NCBI RefSeq assembly: GCF_013307435.2
Contig: NZ_CP102846.1
Span: forward strand, 186,001-250,000
DNA: 64,000 nucleotides
Direction: 5' to 3'
Source of the DNA: Microvirga terrae
GTDB lineage: Bacteria > Pseudomonadota > Alphaproteobacteria > Rhizobiales > Beijerinckiaceae
Made by a program: the position numbers and the translations under genes. Below the pieces are notes generated by a model. The model ran no database searches and was not told where the DNA came from. It saw only the letters and a list, made by a program, of their open reading frames with translations. This document shows positions 23,605 to 32,321 of this stretch, piece by piece. The first letter of the stretch is position 1, and each line of letters begins with the position of its first letter.

Positions 23605-24208
23605 TATTCGAGTTCCTCGTATCCCATTGAGCGGGGATGGTAAGCTTTGTTTTGCCAGAGTCAGCGACGAAGACCGCGAGCAACTTCGCTGGCTTAGTCT
23701 TGCTCGCGTTGCGGCTGATCGAGTGAACCGCGCCAGGGAGTTCGTACCAGCTTTCTCCCTCCTTGAAGATACGGGTTTCGCTGTCATTTTCTTTCGAATC
23801 GATGTCACCCGAAAGCACGTATGCGTAGATAGAGGCCGACCTCGCGTGCGTATGCGGCGGGAAGGCGGCGCCGGGTGTATAGGCGACTTCTACAACGCGG
23901 AGCGACTTGCCTAGTATGTTTGGAAGGACCTGATCGAATTTGGGCACGACTGTCACTGACTGACCATCGTGCGCCCAGGTGGGGCTTGCGATGGTAGAGG
24001 CAAGAGCGACCCACATAGCCGGGACAGCCGACCGGAGGCTCGTCCAGCGCCATCGGGCGACAATGCCGGTCAGCGGGTTACGGGCACGAGGGCTTCTGGC
24101 GGAGTTGACCGGGTGGCTGTAGCCATAGTGACAGCGATACTTCTTTGAGCCTCTAGGGGTAGGCGCTGTCTGCCGGGCGCAGGAAATCAGATGCATGAAG
24201 GATACCAT
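23597..24208 (-). CDS. Exported cupin-domain protein
   Basis: A small cupin with an N-terminal export region (VPAMWVALASTIASPTWA then HDGQ). The beta-barrel metal motif 1 is visible as FPPHTHARSASIYAYVLSGDI and motif 2 as YELPGAVHSISRN, so a metal-binding cupin is expected. The true start is uncertain: the first ATG (24208) gives an overlong leader, while the ATG at 24016 leaves a signal without a basic end. The gene ends inside the start of the AhpD-like gene (8-nt overlap), indicating one operon; the pair, cupin plus AhpD, recurs in proteobacteria and suggests a shared role in handling an oxidised small molecule, which is inference. Confidence 0.8.
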   Translation of the reverse strand: MVSFMHLISCARQTAPTPRGSKKYRCHYGYSHPVNSARSPRARNPLTGIVARWRWTSLRSAVPAMWVALASTIASPTWAHDGQSVTVVPKFDQVLPNILGKSLRVVEVAYTPGAAFPPHTHARSASIYAYVLSGDIDSKENDSETRIFKEGESWYELPGAVHSISRNASKTKPAKLLAVFVADSGKTKLTIPAQWDTRNSNNE

Positions 24209-24329
24209 GGCGAAGTCGCTGAGAGGGGCTCATGAACGCCGCTTTCCGTTAGTTTGCCAGTGGCCGCTGCGGTGAGACAACGCTACTTGTCCGTCAGATT
24301 AGGCCATTGGAACGCCAGATCCGGCCAGG

Positions 24330-24490
24330 TTGTGGAGTGCGCCCCTGGCGCAACAGCGTCGGGCCCGCGAGATGCCGCTCCTCTATCTGCTCGGATGTCA
24401 AATGTGTTGGCCGCCACACGTTGTCACCCATCGGGCACCTCCTCACGAGCGCCGACACAGCCATATGTTACAGCGCCTTCGTGAAGATCC
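24330..24490 (-). repeat. IS630-like transposase N-terminal relic, repeat copy 2
   Basis: Minus-strand text reads MGDNVWRPTHLTSEQ and GPTLLRQGRTPQPGR, the same HTH start as the relic at 17.7-17.97 kb (shared VWR..LT.EQI and LLRQG, and long DNA identity such as CCCTGGCGCAACAGCGTCG). No more of the transposase is present. The two relics are in the same orientation, about 6.5 kb apart. Confidence 0.6.
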
Positions 24491-24589
24491 TTAGGTGAGC
24501 GCCTGAAACCAGCCCCAGCAACTGCGTGGGTGTCTACATTCAAAATTTTCAATTCAGAGCAATGTTGATATATTGCGGCACCCACCTAA

Positions 24590-25220
24590 TCGGGCGCTCG
24601 CATTGTCAGGCGCAGGGAGTCCATTTCGGGAGCGAACAGCGACCTGCGGGCCCTGGATCCGGTGGGAAGATGGGCAATCTCGCGGAAGCTGCCCTCATTC
24701 CGTTCGAAGTTCTCCACATAGCCCCCGCCACAGCTCACGTAGACGCGGCGCCACGTCGATTATCGCCAAGGCTCCTTTGCCATAGCCGATGATCGCCCTG
24801 CTGCCAGCTGTCGATGAGGATGTTGTCAGCATCATCCCTGAGTTCGCGCCGGCCTGTTTTCGCTAGGCTTCGCCGGAACAGCCGCACTGATCCATCACCC
24901 GCGTTGGCGACGTAGAGAGTACCAGTCGATAGGGCATAACCAACGCCTTGCGGATCCTTGGTGCCCTGAAGCCGACCCGACACATTCGCTACGCTCAGAT
25001 CAACAACTCCAACGCTATTGTTGCCAAGCTCAGCCACGAAGTGGCGCTGGCTCGGAACATCAACCGTCCTATGGTCGATCCTGCCTTTGACATTGCCAAC
25101 CGTAATCTTCACCTCAAGCTGGAGAGGCATGGCTTCGTCCGTACGCCGGGGCGACACGGAAATCGCCGGTAACATGGCCCAGGCTAAGAGGCCAGCAATA
25201 GGCAGAGCAAGCTCTTTCAT
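24590..25220 (-). pseudogene. Decayed exported beta-propeller (YncE/NHL-like) gene
   Basis: Starts well: signal peptide (MKELALPIAGLLAWAMLPA), then blades of a seven-strand-repeat propeller, VGNVKGRIDHRTVDVPSQR, FVAELGNNSVGVVDL, GVGYALSTGTLYVANAGDG. After RRELRDDADNI the frame shifts; the correct reading resumes as AIIGYGKGALAIIDVAPRL, and a later blade (GSFREIAHLPTG then LFAPEMDSL) appears after a further gap. So both a frameshift and an internal deletion are present. Such proteins bind redox cofactors or act in the periplasm; this copy is not functional. Confidence 0.72.
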
Positions 25221-25441
25221 TGAAGTCGCTCTCGTTGCTTGATGGTCTTCACCTGATCCAAGGCGGCCCGCAGCTCCTGAGCCACCATCGTGCCGCCGCC
25301 GGCCCAGAAGCGCATGAACAACAGGCGCGGATGGCCGGCGGCGAGCACCAAGGCGTCGGTGCTCGCGGCCTTGCCCGAACCGGTCGGCTGGATATCAGTG
25401 AAAACGGTCGTTTTCATCGCCTCGGGCACACTCCATGCCAC
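25217..25441 (-). CDS. Short hypothetical protein or C-terminal fragment
   Basis: A 74-codon frame whose protein-like sequence (KTTVFTDIQPTGSGKAASTDALVLAAGHPRLLFMRFWAGGGTMVAQELRAAL in part) has balanced composition and no signal peptide. Its stop codon overlaps the ATG of the propeller pseudogene (CAATGAAAG), so they were once one operon. The coherent reading begins upstream of the first in-frame ATG (QQRTVAWSVPEAM) and is bounded by a stop 12 codons earlier, which suggests the tail of a longer protein cut off at its front. Family not recognised. Confidence 0.45.
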   Translation of the reverse strand: MAWSVPEAMKTTVFTDIQPTGSGKAASTDALVLAAGHPRLLFMRFWAGGGTMVAQELRAALDQVKTIKQRERLQ

Positions 25442-25496
25442 CGTCCTCTGCTGCCATGGGGTCTCCGACCCATTTTGTCACAATACGACTTATGGC

Positions 25497-25600
25497 TGTC
25501 CTGATCCGCAGCGTCGTGTTCGTTGTTCGGATCAGAGCGCTATGTCAAGTATGCATCGGTCTGACCAATAAACCGTAATTCTTGTCGAGACGAACACGAC
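25497..25600 (+). repeat. Diverged direct repeat, copy 1 (partner at 32879-33013)
   Basis: Two blocks are shared with 32.9 kb: TGTCCTGATCC.CAG followed by TCGTGT and GTTGTT at the left, and CTTG/TTGGTCGA.ACGAACACGA at the right. The distance between the blocks differs (about 104 against 135 bp in total). It lies before the glycosyltransferase gene; the partner lies before the flavoprotein gene, so the two bracket the modification/efflux cluster. Confidence 0.4.
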
Positions 25601-25693
25601 CCGGGAAGCCTTCATCGCGGAAGACAACCCGAAGGCATGATGTGGTCGCTGGAGTGCCCCGGCTGTTCATAGAAAATAGAACTTGAGGATCGC

Positions 25694-26980
25694 ATGAAAA
25701 TTCTCATTGCTTCCACCCCAGCATCCGGCCTTTTCAATCCGCTGCTTGCCATCGGACGAATTCTGATCTCCGCAGGTCATGAGACTGCTGTTTTGTCGGG
25801 CACCGCATTCCGTCAGCGAATTGAAGCTGTTGGTGCTGAGTTCCATCCTCTTCCCGCGCAAGTAGATTTCGATCCGGGGAACATTCACGCAGTGGCTCCG
25901 GAGCTTAAAAACACACCACCGGGGCCGGAATGGCTGCGCATTTCGCTAGAGCGTGTGTTTGTCGACAGTATCCACGCTCAACACGACGGCGTCCAGGAAA
26001 TCCTAAGAGACTTTCCAGCAGATGTCATCGTTGTCGACGACATGTTTTTTGGTGTGCTGCCCATGCTTCTTGGGCCGCGTTCAGACCGGCCCTCCATTGT
26101 TGTCTGTGGGACATCGGTTTTGCACTGGCGCCGTGAAGACGGAGCGCCGGTTTTTTCCGGCCTTCCGCCTGCATTCACCGAGACCCAGCGCGAGGAATAT
26201 GCCGCAATCGCGCAGGAGTATGACCGCGTTGTCGATCAGCCATTGTCTCTTCGATTGAACCAAGTGCTCGCCGGTTTAGGCACTGGTCCCGTGCACACAC
26301 CTCTCCTGCAGTCCGTGGTTGAGCTTGCAGACGTCGATATACAGCTTTCTGTTCCGGGTTTCGAGTTCCCCCGAACCCTGCCACCGACGGTGCACTTCGT
26401 CGGCGCCTTGCCCATCATTCCAAATCAAGCGCCCCGTCCATCTTGGGCTGATGAACTGGATGGTTCGCGCAGGGTTGTCTTGGTGACGCAGGGCACCGTA
26501 GCCAATCACGATTTCAAACTTCTGCTCGCACCAACACTGGAAGCACTCGCCGACGAGCGAGACCTGATCGTGGTAGCCACAGCAGGTGGCCGACCAATCG
26601 ACGCAATACCTGGCCCGATCCCCGACAACGCGCGCCTCGCGAGCTATCTGCCATTCGAATGGATCTTGCCGAAGACCGATGTATTTGTCACCAATGGTGG
26701 TTACGGCAGCGTCAACCAGGCCATGAGCTTCGGAGTTCCCCTCGTCACCGCGGGTCTGACCGAAGACAAAGCCGCCGTGAACGCGCGCGTCGCATGGTTT
26801 GGTGTCGGTATCGACCTTGCAACAAACACTCCCTCCCCGAGGATGCTGCGTAATGCCGTACGGACAGTGCTCGACAAACCGAGTTACCGCGCGCGCGTGT
26901 CACTCCTGGCGAAGGAGTTCGCCGGGATAGATACGCGATCTGAGATCATCCGGATCATTGCGAATGCCGCCGCTCGCTGA
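25694..26980 (+). CDS. UGT-like (GT1) glycosyltransferase, MGT type
   Basis: Two-domain GT-B enzyme expected to move a sugar from a UDP or dTDP donor to a small lipophilic acceptor (macrolide, flavonoid or similar). N-terminal acceptor domain begins MKILIASTPASGLFNPLLAIG with the catalytic-type small residue pattern of bacterial MGTs and VIVVDDMFF. C-terminal donor domain has VVLVTQGTVANHDF, ASYLPFEWILPKTDVFVTNGGYGSV and GVPLVTAGLTEDKAAVNARV, the equivalent of the plant PSPG donor box. 428 residues, normal length. GAGG precedes the ATG by 7 nt. It heads a cluster with an SDR, an efflux pump and oxidoreductases, suggesting modification and export of a small molecule, perhaps as self-protection; that is inference. 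Confidence 0.9.
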   Translation: MKILIASTPASGLFNPLLAIGRILISAGHETAVLSGTAFRQRIEAVGAEFHPLPAQVDFDPGNIHAVAPELKNTPPGPEWLRISLERVFVDSIHAQHDGVQEILRDFPADVIVVDDMFFGVLPMLLGPRSDRPSIVVCGTSVLHWRREDGAPVFSGLPPAFTETQREEYAAIAQEYDRVVDQPLSLRLNQVLAGLGTGPVHTPLLQSVVELADVDIQLSVPGFEFPRTLPPTVHFVGALPIIPNQAPRPSWADELDGSRRVVLVTQGTVANHDFKLLLAPTLEALADERDLIVVATAGGRPIDAIPGPIPDNARLASYLPFEWILPKTDVFVTNGGYGSVNQAMSFGVPLVTAGLTEDKAAVNARVAWFGVGIDLATNTPSPRMLRNAVRTVLDKPSYRARVSLLAKEFAGIDTRSEIIRIIANAAAR

Positions 26981-27131
26981 CGTCACCGTCGATTGAACCA
27001 GGGATTGGACATAAGGTCTGATGGCATGACCGATTGCCTCAGCTGAATCGCCGTGCCAAGTGTAGCGCCGATGATGGGCGTTCTTCATCCCTTGCCTCTA
27101 CCCTTTGCTAAGTCAAACCGGACGTTCGGGG

Positions 27132-27177
27132 CTGTCAGATCTCACAGGATGTAGTCGACATGGCTCGTCACTATCTT
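27132..27177 (+). promoter_or_regulatory. lux-box-like operator A with -10 element, upstream of SDR
   Basis: CTGTCAGATCTCACAG at 27132-27147, then exactly 24 bp to TATCTT (27172-27177), a fair -10 hexamer. Predicted start of transcription about 27184, leaving a leader of about 150 nt before the SDR gene, in which two tiny frames occur. One of four sites with the same palindrome and the same spacing in this window. Confidence 0.6.
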
Positions 27178-27334
27178 GTCCGGAAGATGCACAAGTTGGT
27201 GCCGACCGTTGAGGAATGCGAGCGTGTAGACCACAGATCGAGCATTACTTAAGGGAAGGCTTTGATGGCTCAATTTGACATGACGGCGGCAAAGCAGGTG
27301 GCGCTTCCCCGCTTGTAAGTGAAGGACAGACAAC

Positions 27335-28054
27335 GTGACACAACGGACATTTCTTGTCACCGGAGCCAGCAAAGGCATCGGCCGTGCGCTCTCAACGCAG
27401 CTCGCCGATGCGGGTCATCACGTGGTCGGCATTGCCCGCGGCCAAGATCCTAGCTTTCCCGGCACACTTGTTTCGATCGACCTTGATGACAGCAAAGCCT
27501 CAGCGGAAGCTTTCGCCGATCTCGCTAAGCGTCATTCCTTTGATGGCGTCGTCAACAACGCTGGTCTCGTGCGGCTGCATCGGGTCGGAGAGATCGATCT
27601 CAAAGATGTGGACGACATCATGCGCTTCAATCTTCATCCGGCGATCCAGACGGTACAGGCACTCCTGCCGGCTTTGCGAACCAAGGGCTGGGGACGCATT
27701 GTCAACATTTCCAGTCTGACCGTTGTGGGCATCGCGCAGCGCAGTGCCTACGCAGCTGCCAAGGCGGCGCTCAGCAGCTTCACGCGCACTTGGGCACTGG
27801 AACTGGCCGAGACCGGTATCACCGTCAACGCGGTGGCACCTGGTCCAATAGAAACGGAGTTATTCCGTCAGAACACGCCTGTCGGCAGCGAGGCAGAGCA
27901 GAGGTTTCTTTCCCTGATCCCAATGCGTCGTCTTGGCAGGCCGAAGGAAATTGCCGCGGCCGTTGCTTTCCTGCTCTCGGACGAGGCGGGCTACATCACT
28001 GGGCAGACTTTGTTCGTTGACGGCGGTGGTTCGATCGGAAGGGTGGCGATCTGA
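27335..28054 (+). CDS. Short-chain dehydrogenase/reductase
   Basis: Classical SDR of 239 residues, an NAD(P)-dependent alcohol/ketone oxidoreductase. Cofactor motif TGASKGIGRA (residues 8-17), NNAG (about 72), catalytic Ser in IVNISSLTVV, Tyr and Lys in SAYAAAKAAL, and VNAVAPGPIETEL after the active site. DGGGSIG near the end is the usual quaternary-contact tail. GTG start with GAAGGA 8 nt upstream. A lux-box-like operator lies 188-203 bp upstream in the right orientation. It lies between the glycosyltransferase and the EmrAB pump, all reading the same way, with 270-nt gaps. The arginine-free loop after the first strand leaves the cofactor choice open. Confidence 0.92.
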   Translation: MTQRTFLVTGASKGIGRALSTQLADAGHHVVGIARGQDPSFPGTLVSIDLDDSKASAEAFADLAKRHSFDGVVNNAGLVRLHRVGEIDLKDVDDIMRFNLHPAIQTVQALLPALRTKGWGRIVNISSLTVVGIAQRSAYAAAKAALSSFTRTWALELAETGITVNAVAPGPIETELFRQNTPVGSEAEQRFLSLIPMRRLGRPKEIAAAVAFLLSDEAGYITGQTLFVDGGGSIGRVAI

Positions 28055-28328
28055 GTCGCAACAGTAAGGAGACGACGAATTGCGATTTCGGGTTCGCCGT
28101 GACGACACGGAGGCTACCGTTAGGATACACTGAACGTCTCCGCGACAAGATGCGGCATCCTAGTCCGGCTACGCGGCCAAGGACGGTGAGACTGGTAGGG
28201 CGATCCATGCCCGACTAACCGCATTGGCTTGATATTCTTTCCCGCGCTTACTCGATTATCATATCGCCCCCGCACTCTCTTTTGCCTTCAGGCGCCCCAT
28301 GCCGTCCGATGCCCCGCTGGAGGACAAC

Positions 28329-29468
28329 ATGACAGAGATGCCAAACCCCAAGAGCTTCGAGAGGACCTCTGGCTCCCCCATTGCGGAGAGTGACGCAGTT
28401 CCTCCTGAGCCTATTAAAGCCAAGCCGGGCCGCTGGGTCAAGCGCGGTGGAGTAGCGCTGGTACTGCTTACCACCGCGGTGGCGGGCGGCTTCTATGGCC
28501 ACCATTACTGGACGATTGGCCGGTACGAGGTCTCGACCGATGATGCCTTTGTGGAGGCGGATTCCACCATCATCGCCCCAAAGGTGCCCGGCTACATTGC
28601 CGAGGTGTCCGTCGCCGACAATCAGTCGGTGAAGGCTGGCCAGACGCTCGCCCGCATCGATGATCGCGACCTCCGGGCTGCGCTCGACCAGGCCCGTGCC
28701 GACGTCGCGGCGAGCGAGGCGGCGATCCGCAACATCGACGCGCAGATCGCTCTTCAGCGCTCAGAAATTGCGCAGGCCGAGGCGAACGTCGCCGCAACGC
28801 AGGCCTCGCTCCGCTTCGCCGAAGCTGATGCGGCGCGCTTCCGCGACCTGAGCAGGACAGGGGCAGGCACGCTTCAGCGGGCGCAGCAGACCCAGTCCGT
28901 CCAGGACCAGACCAGGGCTGCGTTGCAGCGCGACGAGGCCGCACTCGCCGTGGCCAGGGCGAAGGTCGACGTTCTGAACACCAGCCGCGCACAAGCCGAG
29001 GCCAATCTCCGCCACAGCACCGCGGCCGCCCGGCAGGCCGAACTCAATCTGTCCTACACCGCCATTGTCGCACCCGTGAACGGCACGGTCGGCGCCCGTT
29101 CGGTGCGCCTTGGCCAGTATGTCACCGTGGGCACTCAGTTGATGGCTGTGGTGCCCCTGCATGCGGCCTATGTGGTTGCCAACTTCAAGGAGACCCAGCT
29201 TGCCGACGTGAGACCAGGCCAGCCTGTGGAAATCGAGGTCGATGGCCTGCCGGGCGCCACATTCAGGGGCCATGTCGAAAGCCTGTCGCCAGCCAGCGGG
29301 CTCGAGTTCGCGCTGTTGCCCCCGGATAACGCCACCGGCAACTTCACCAAGATTGTCCAGCGCATCCCGGTGAGGATCGCCTTCGACGAGGATGTTTCCG
29401 GTCGGTTGCACGCCGGCATGTCGGTCGAGCCGACTATCGACACCCGCCGCAGGACCGGCTCGCTCTGA
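28329..29468 (+). CDS. emrA: HlyD/EmrA-type membrane fusion protein
   Basis: Periplasmic adaptor that links an inner-membrane drug exporter to an outer-membrane channel. After a proline-rich cytosolic tail comes one membrane helix (GGVALVLLTTAVAGGFYG, about 40-58), then the lipoyl half-motif YEVSTDDAFVEADSTIIAPKVPGYI and VADNQSVKAGQTLARIDDRD, a long alpha-helical hairpin rich in Ala/Gln/Arg (about 105-235), the second lipoyl half (YTAIVAPVNGTVGARSV) and the beta-barrel (VVANFKETQLADVRPGQPVEIEVD). The ATG at 28329 has GGAGG 6 nt upstream and is preferred to the ATG at 28299. The emrB gene follows after 93 nt. High GC, apparently native. Confidence 0.92.
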   Translation: MTEMPNPKSFERTSGSPIAESDAVPPEPIKAKPGRWVKRGGVALVLLTTAVAGGFYGHHYWTIGRYEVSTDDAFVEADSTIIAPKVPGYIAEVSVADNQSVKAGQTLARIDDRDLRAALDQARADVAASEAAIRNIDAQIALQRSEIAQAEANVAATQASLRFAEADAARFRDLSRTGAGTLQRAQQTQSVQDQTRAALQRDEAALAVARAKVDVLNTSRAQAEANLRHSTAAARQAELNLSYTAIVAPVNGTVGARSVRLGQYVTVGTQLMAVVPLHAAYVVANFKETQLADVRPGQPVEIEVDGLPGATFRGHVESLSPASGLEFALLPPDNATGNFTKIVQRIPVRIAFDEDVSGRLHAGMSVEPTIDTRRRTGSL

Positions 29469-29561
29469 GCCTGAGAGCGGACAGTCCGTCCTGACGATCC
29501 CGGACGATCGTGCGTACCCCGGCGGCGCATGCTTCTTCCATCAAAGCCTATGGAGCCATGC

Positions 29562-31169
29562 ATGGCCGCACACTTATCCACCGCTTCACCTGCCGATCCG
29601 ACGCCGGTCTCCGGCACAGGTGCGGCCGCGATCCCGCTGAAGGTCTGGATGGCGGTCGGAGGCTCGACCCTTGGCGCCTTCATGGCGGTGCTGAACATCC
29701 AGATTGTCAATGCCTCCCTGGCCGACATCCAGGGTGCCATCGGCGCCGGAATCGATGATGGGGGTTGGATTTCCACCTCCTATCTGATCGCTGAGATCGT
29801 AGTGATCCCGCTGACGGGCTGGTTGGCGCAGGTGTTCTCCATCCGCCTCTATCTGCTGGTCAATGCAGTCCTGTTCCTGGCTTTCTCGATCGCCTGCGCC
29901 TTCGCGGCGGACCTCCAGCAGATGATCGCCCTGCGCGCCCTACAGGGCTTTACCGGTGGTGTACTGATCCCGATGGCGTTCACCATCATCATTACCTTGC
30001 TGCCCCAGACGAAGCAGCCAGTCGGATTGGCACTGTTCGCGCTCTCGGCGACCTTCGCGCCAGCCATCGGTCCAACGATCGGCGGCTACCTCACCGAGAA
30101 CTGGGGCTGGGAGTACATCTTCTACGTCAATCTGGTTCCCGGGGCGCTGATGGTTGCTATGCTATGGGGATCACTGGAACGCGCGCCGCTCAACTTTTCG
30201 CTGCTCGCCAGGGGTGACTGGTTCGGCATTGCTACAATGGCGATTGGCCTTGCCGCCCTCCAGACCGTTCTTGAGGAGGGGAACAAGGACGATTGGTTCG
30301 GCTCACCTTTCATCGTGCGGCTGTCGGTAATCGCCGCCGTGTCGCTGAGCCTGTTCGTTACCATTGAACTTGCAGTTAAGCATCCGTTGTTGAACCTGCG
30401 TCTTCTGCTCCGCCGCAACTTCGGCTTCGGCATTCTGGCGAATATCCTGCTTGGGTTTGCGCTCTATGGTTCGGTCTTCATCCTGCCAATCTATCTGGCG
30501 CGGGTTCAGGGGTACAATGCCGAGCAGATCGGCATGGTGCTGGCCTGGACAGGGCTGCCGCAGCTTCTGCTGATCCCGCTGGTGCCGCGCCTCATGAAGC
30601 GCTTTGACGTGCGCTATGTTATTGCCTTTGGCTTTGGGCTGTTCGCGCTGAGCAACTTCATGAACATTCACATGACCAAGGACTACGCCAGCGACCAACT
30701 GTTCTGGCCGAACATCGTGCGCGCCGTTGGCCAGGCGCTGGTGTTCACGCCGCTCTCCGCGACGGCCACCGCAGGGATCGAGAAGGAGAATGCCGGTTCG
30801 GCCTCCGCGCTGTTCAACATGATGCGCAATCTCGGTGGCGCTGTTGGTATCGCGGTGCTCCAGACCTTCCTGACCAAGCGCGAGCAGTTCCACTCGAACA
30901 TCCTGATCAACTCGGTGTCACTGCTTGCAGAAGCGACCCGCGAGCGCATCGCTAATTTGACCGCCTACTTCCTCGCCCATGGCGTTTCCGACCCAGCCGT
31001 CGCTGCTCACAAGGCTGTGGTGGCCATCGGGCTCCGGGTCCGCCAGCAGGCCAACGTCATGGCATTCAGTGATACCTTCTTCCTGCTCGGCTCCGCGCTT
31101 GTCTTGGCCCTCGTGGCGACGCTGTTCCTGAAGAAAGCTGATCACCTCGAAGGCGGCGTCGGCCACTGA
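29562..31169 (+). CDS. emrB: DHA2-family MFS multidrug exporter, EmrB type
   Basis: Fourteen-helix proton-driven drug exporter of the inner membrane, partner of the adaptor upstream. Visible signatures: first helix TLGAFMAVLNIQIVNASLADI (motif D1 region), GWISTSYLIAEIVVIPLTGWLAQ, ALRALQGFTGGVLIPMAF (motif B with Arg) and PTIGGYLTENWGWEYIFYVNLVPG (motif C, ending in the FYVNLP-like turn). Length about 535 aa fits DHA2. The ATG at 29562 has GGAG 6 nt upstream; an ATG 33 nt earlier is less likely. Together EmrAB would expel hydrophobic compounds; a TolC-like channel is not in this window. Confidence 0.93.
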   Translation: MAAHLSTASPADPTPVSGTGAAAIPLKVWMAVGGSTLGAFMAVLNIQIVNASLADIQGAIGAGIDDGGWISTSYLIAEIVVIPLTGWLAQVFSIRLYLLVNAVLFLAFSIACAFAADLQQMIALRALQGFTGGVLIPMAFTIIITLLPQTKQPVGLALFALSATFAPAIGPTIGGYLTENWGWEYIFYVNLVPGALMVAMLWGSLERAPLNFSLLARGDWFGIATMAIGLAALQTVLEEGNKDDWFGSPFIVRLSVIAAVSLSLFVTIELAVKHPLLNLRLLLRRNFGFGILANILLGFALYGSVFILPIYLARVQGYNAEQIGMVLAWTGLPQLLLIPLVPRLMKRFDVRYVIAFGFGLFALSNFMNIHMTKDYASDQLFWPNIVRAVGQALVFTPLSATATAGIEKENAGSASALFNMMRNLGGAVGIAVLQTFLTKREQFHSNILINSVSLLAEATRERIANLTAYFLAHGVSDPAVAAHKAVVAIGLRVRQQANVMAFSDTFFLLGSALVLALVATLFLKKADHLEGGVGH

Positions 31170-31337
31170 TCCCGGGCCGATCGACAATAGGAGATCACCA
31201 TCATGTGCATGCGCTTTGCGAAACTCCGTTACCTGCGCCCTCCTCCCAGGCTTCATTAGTCCGTTAACATGGCATAAGCCGTCACGAACTTCGAGAGCAG
31301 GCTATCGAGCTGACCACATCAAGAGAGGATCCCCACC

Positions 31338-32321
31338 ATGACGCCCTCCGTGAAGACCGAGCCCGCTGGCGTGCCTGGGCCAGCCCTATCCAAGGCAGTG
31401 CGCATCCACGCGTTTGGTTCCCCCGACGTTATCACCCTGGAAGACATTGAGCGCCCGACAGCCATGGAAGGCGAAGTGCTGGTGCAGGTAAAGGCCGCCG
31501 GCGTAGGCCCCTGGGATGCCTGGATCCGCGCCGGTAAGAGCGCCATGCCTCAGCCACTGCCATTGACCCTCGGCTCGGACTTTTCCGGGATTGTCGAGGC
31601 CGTCGGCCCCAGCGTCACGCAGTTCAGGCGGGGGGAGTCCGTCTTCGGTGTCACCAATCCACGTTTCGTGGGCGCCTATGCTGAATATGCGACCGCGGCC
31701 GCCAGTATGATCGCCAAAAAGCCGGCCCGCATCGCAGACGTCGACGCCGCGTCAGTGCCGGTCGTCGCAGTTACGGCCTGGCAGGCGCTGTTCGACCATG
31801 GTCAACTCCAGCCCGGCCAGAGCGTGCTGGTGCACGGCGCTGCCGGTAATGTCGGCAGCTATGCGATTCAATTCGCTCGCCACGCCAAGCTCAATGTGAT
31901 TGCAACGGCTACCGGCGTGGACGTTGATTACGTCCGCAGCCTCGGAGCCAACCAAGTCATTGATTTCCGTATGGAGCGTTTCGAGGGGATAGCGCGAGAT
32001 CTTGATGCTGTCATTGATCTCGTTGGAGGCGAGACGCAACAGCGATCCTTCTCCACCTTGAAGCCCGGCGGAGTGCTCGTCTCAACTGTCTCGCCTCCTG
32101 ATCAAGAACTGGCTAGCAAGCAGGGCGTGCGGGCACTGTTCTTCTTGGTCGAGGTCAATACCGAGCGGCTGGAACGTATCGCCGCTGCTATTGATGCCAA
32201 CGAACTTGCGCCGAGCGTCGGCACTGTTCTGCCGCTTGCCGCTGCGCGCACGGCTCACGAGATGCTGGAGGGGACAAGACCTCACCCACGTGGCAAGATC
32301 GTTCTGCGAGTAGACACGTGA
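31338..32321 (+). CDS. Zinc-independent MDR oxidoreductase (quinone-reductase-like)
   Basis: A 327-residue NADPH-dependent medium-chain oxidoreductase of the quinone reductase/enoyl reductase branch. GroES-like catalytic domain (VLVQVKAAGVGPWDAWIRAG, TLGSDFSGIVEAVG) and a Rossmann domain with VLVHGAAGNVGSYAIQFAR, then GANQVIDFR and DLDAVIDLVGG. The zinc ligands of alcohol dehydrogenases are missing. GAGG lies upstream of the ATG (AGAGAGGATCCCCACC). It follows emrB by 168 nt in the same direction, in a set of redox and export genes; it may act on quinones or unsaturated carbonyls, which is family knowledge, not shown here. Confidence 0.9.
   Translation: MTPSVKTEPAGVPGPALSKAVRIHAFGSPDVITLEDIERPTAMEGEVLVQVKAAGVGPWDAWIRAGKSAMPQPLPLTLGSDFSGIVEAVGPSVTQFRRGESVFGVTNPRFVGAYAEYATAAASMIAKKPARIADVDAASVPVVAVTAWQALFDHGQLQPGQSVLVHGAAGNVGSYAIQFARHAKLNVIATATGVDVDYVRSLGANQVIDFRMERFEGIARDLDAVIDLVGGETQQRSFSTLKPGGVLVSTVSPPDQELASKQGVRALFFLVEVNTERLERIAAAIDANELAPSVGTVLPLAAARTAHEMLEGTRPHPRGKIVLRVDT

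Noticed and set aside
27132..27147. The 16-bp palindrome as an insertion-sequence end
   Set aside because: Flanks of the four copies are unrelated beyond a short GATGTA shared by two, no transposase lies between matching pairs, and the fixed 24-bp spacing to -10-like hexamers fits an operator better.
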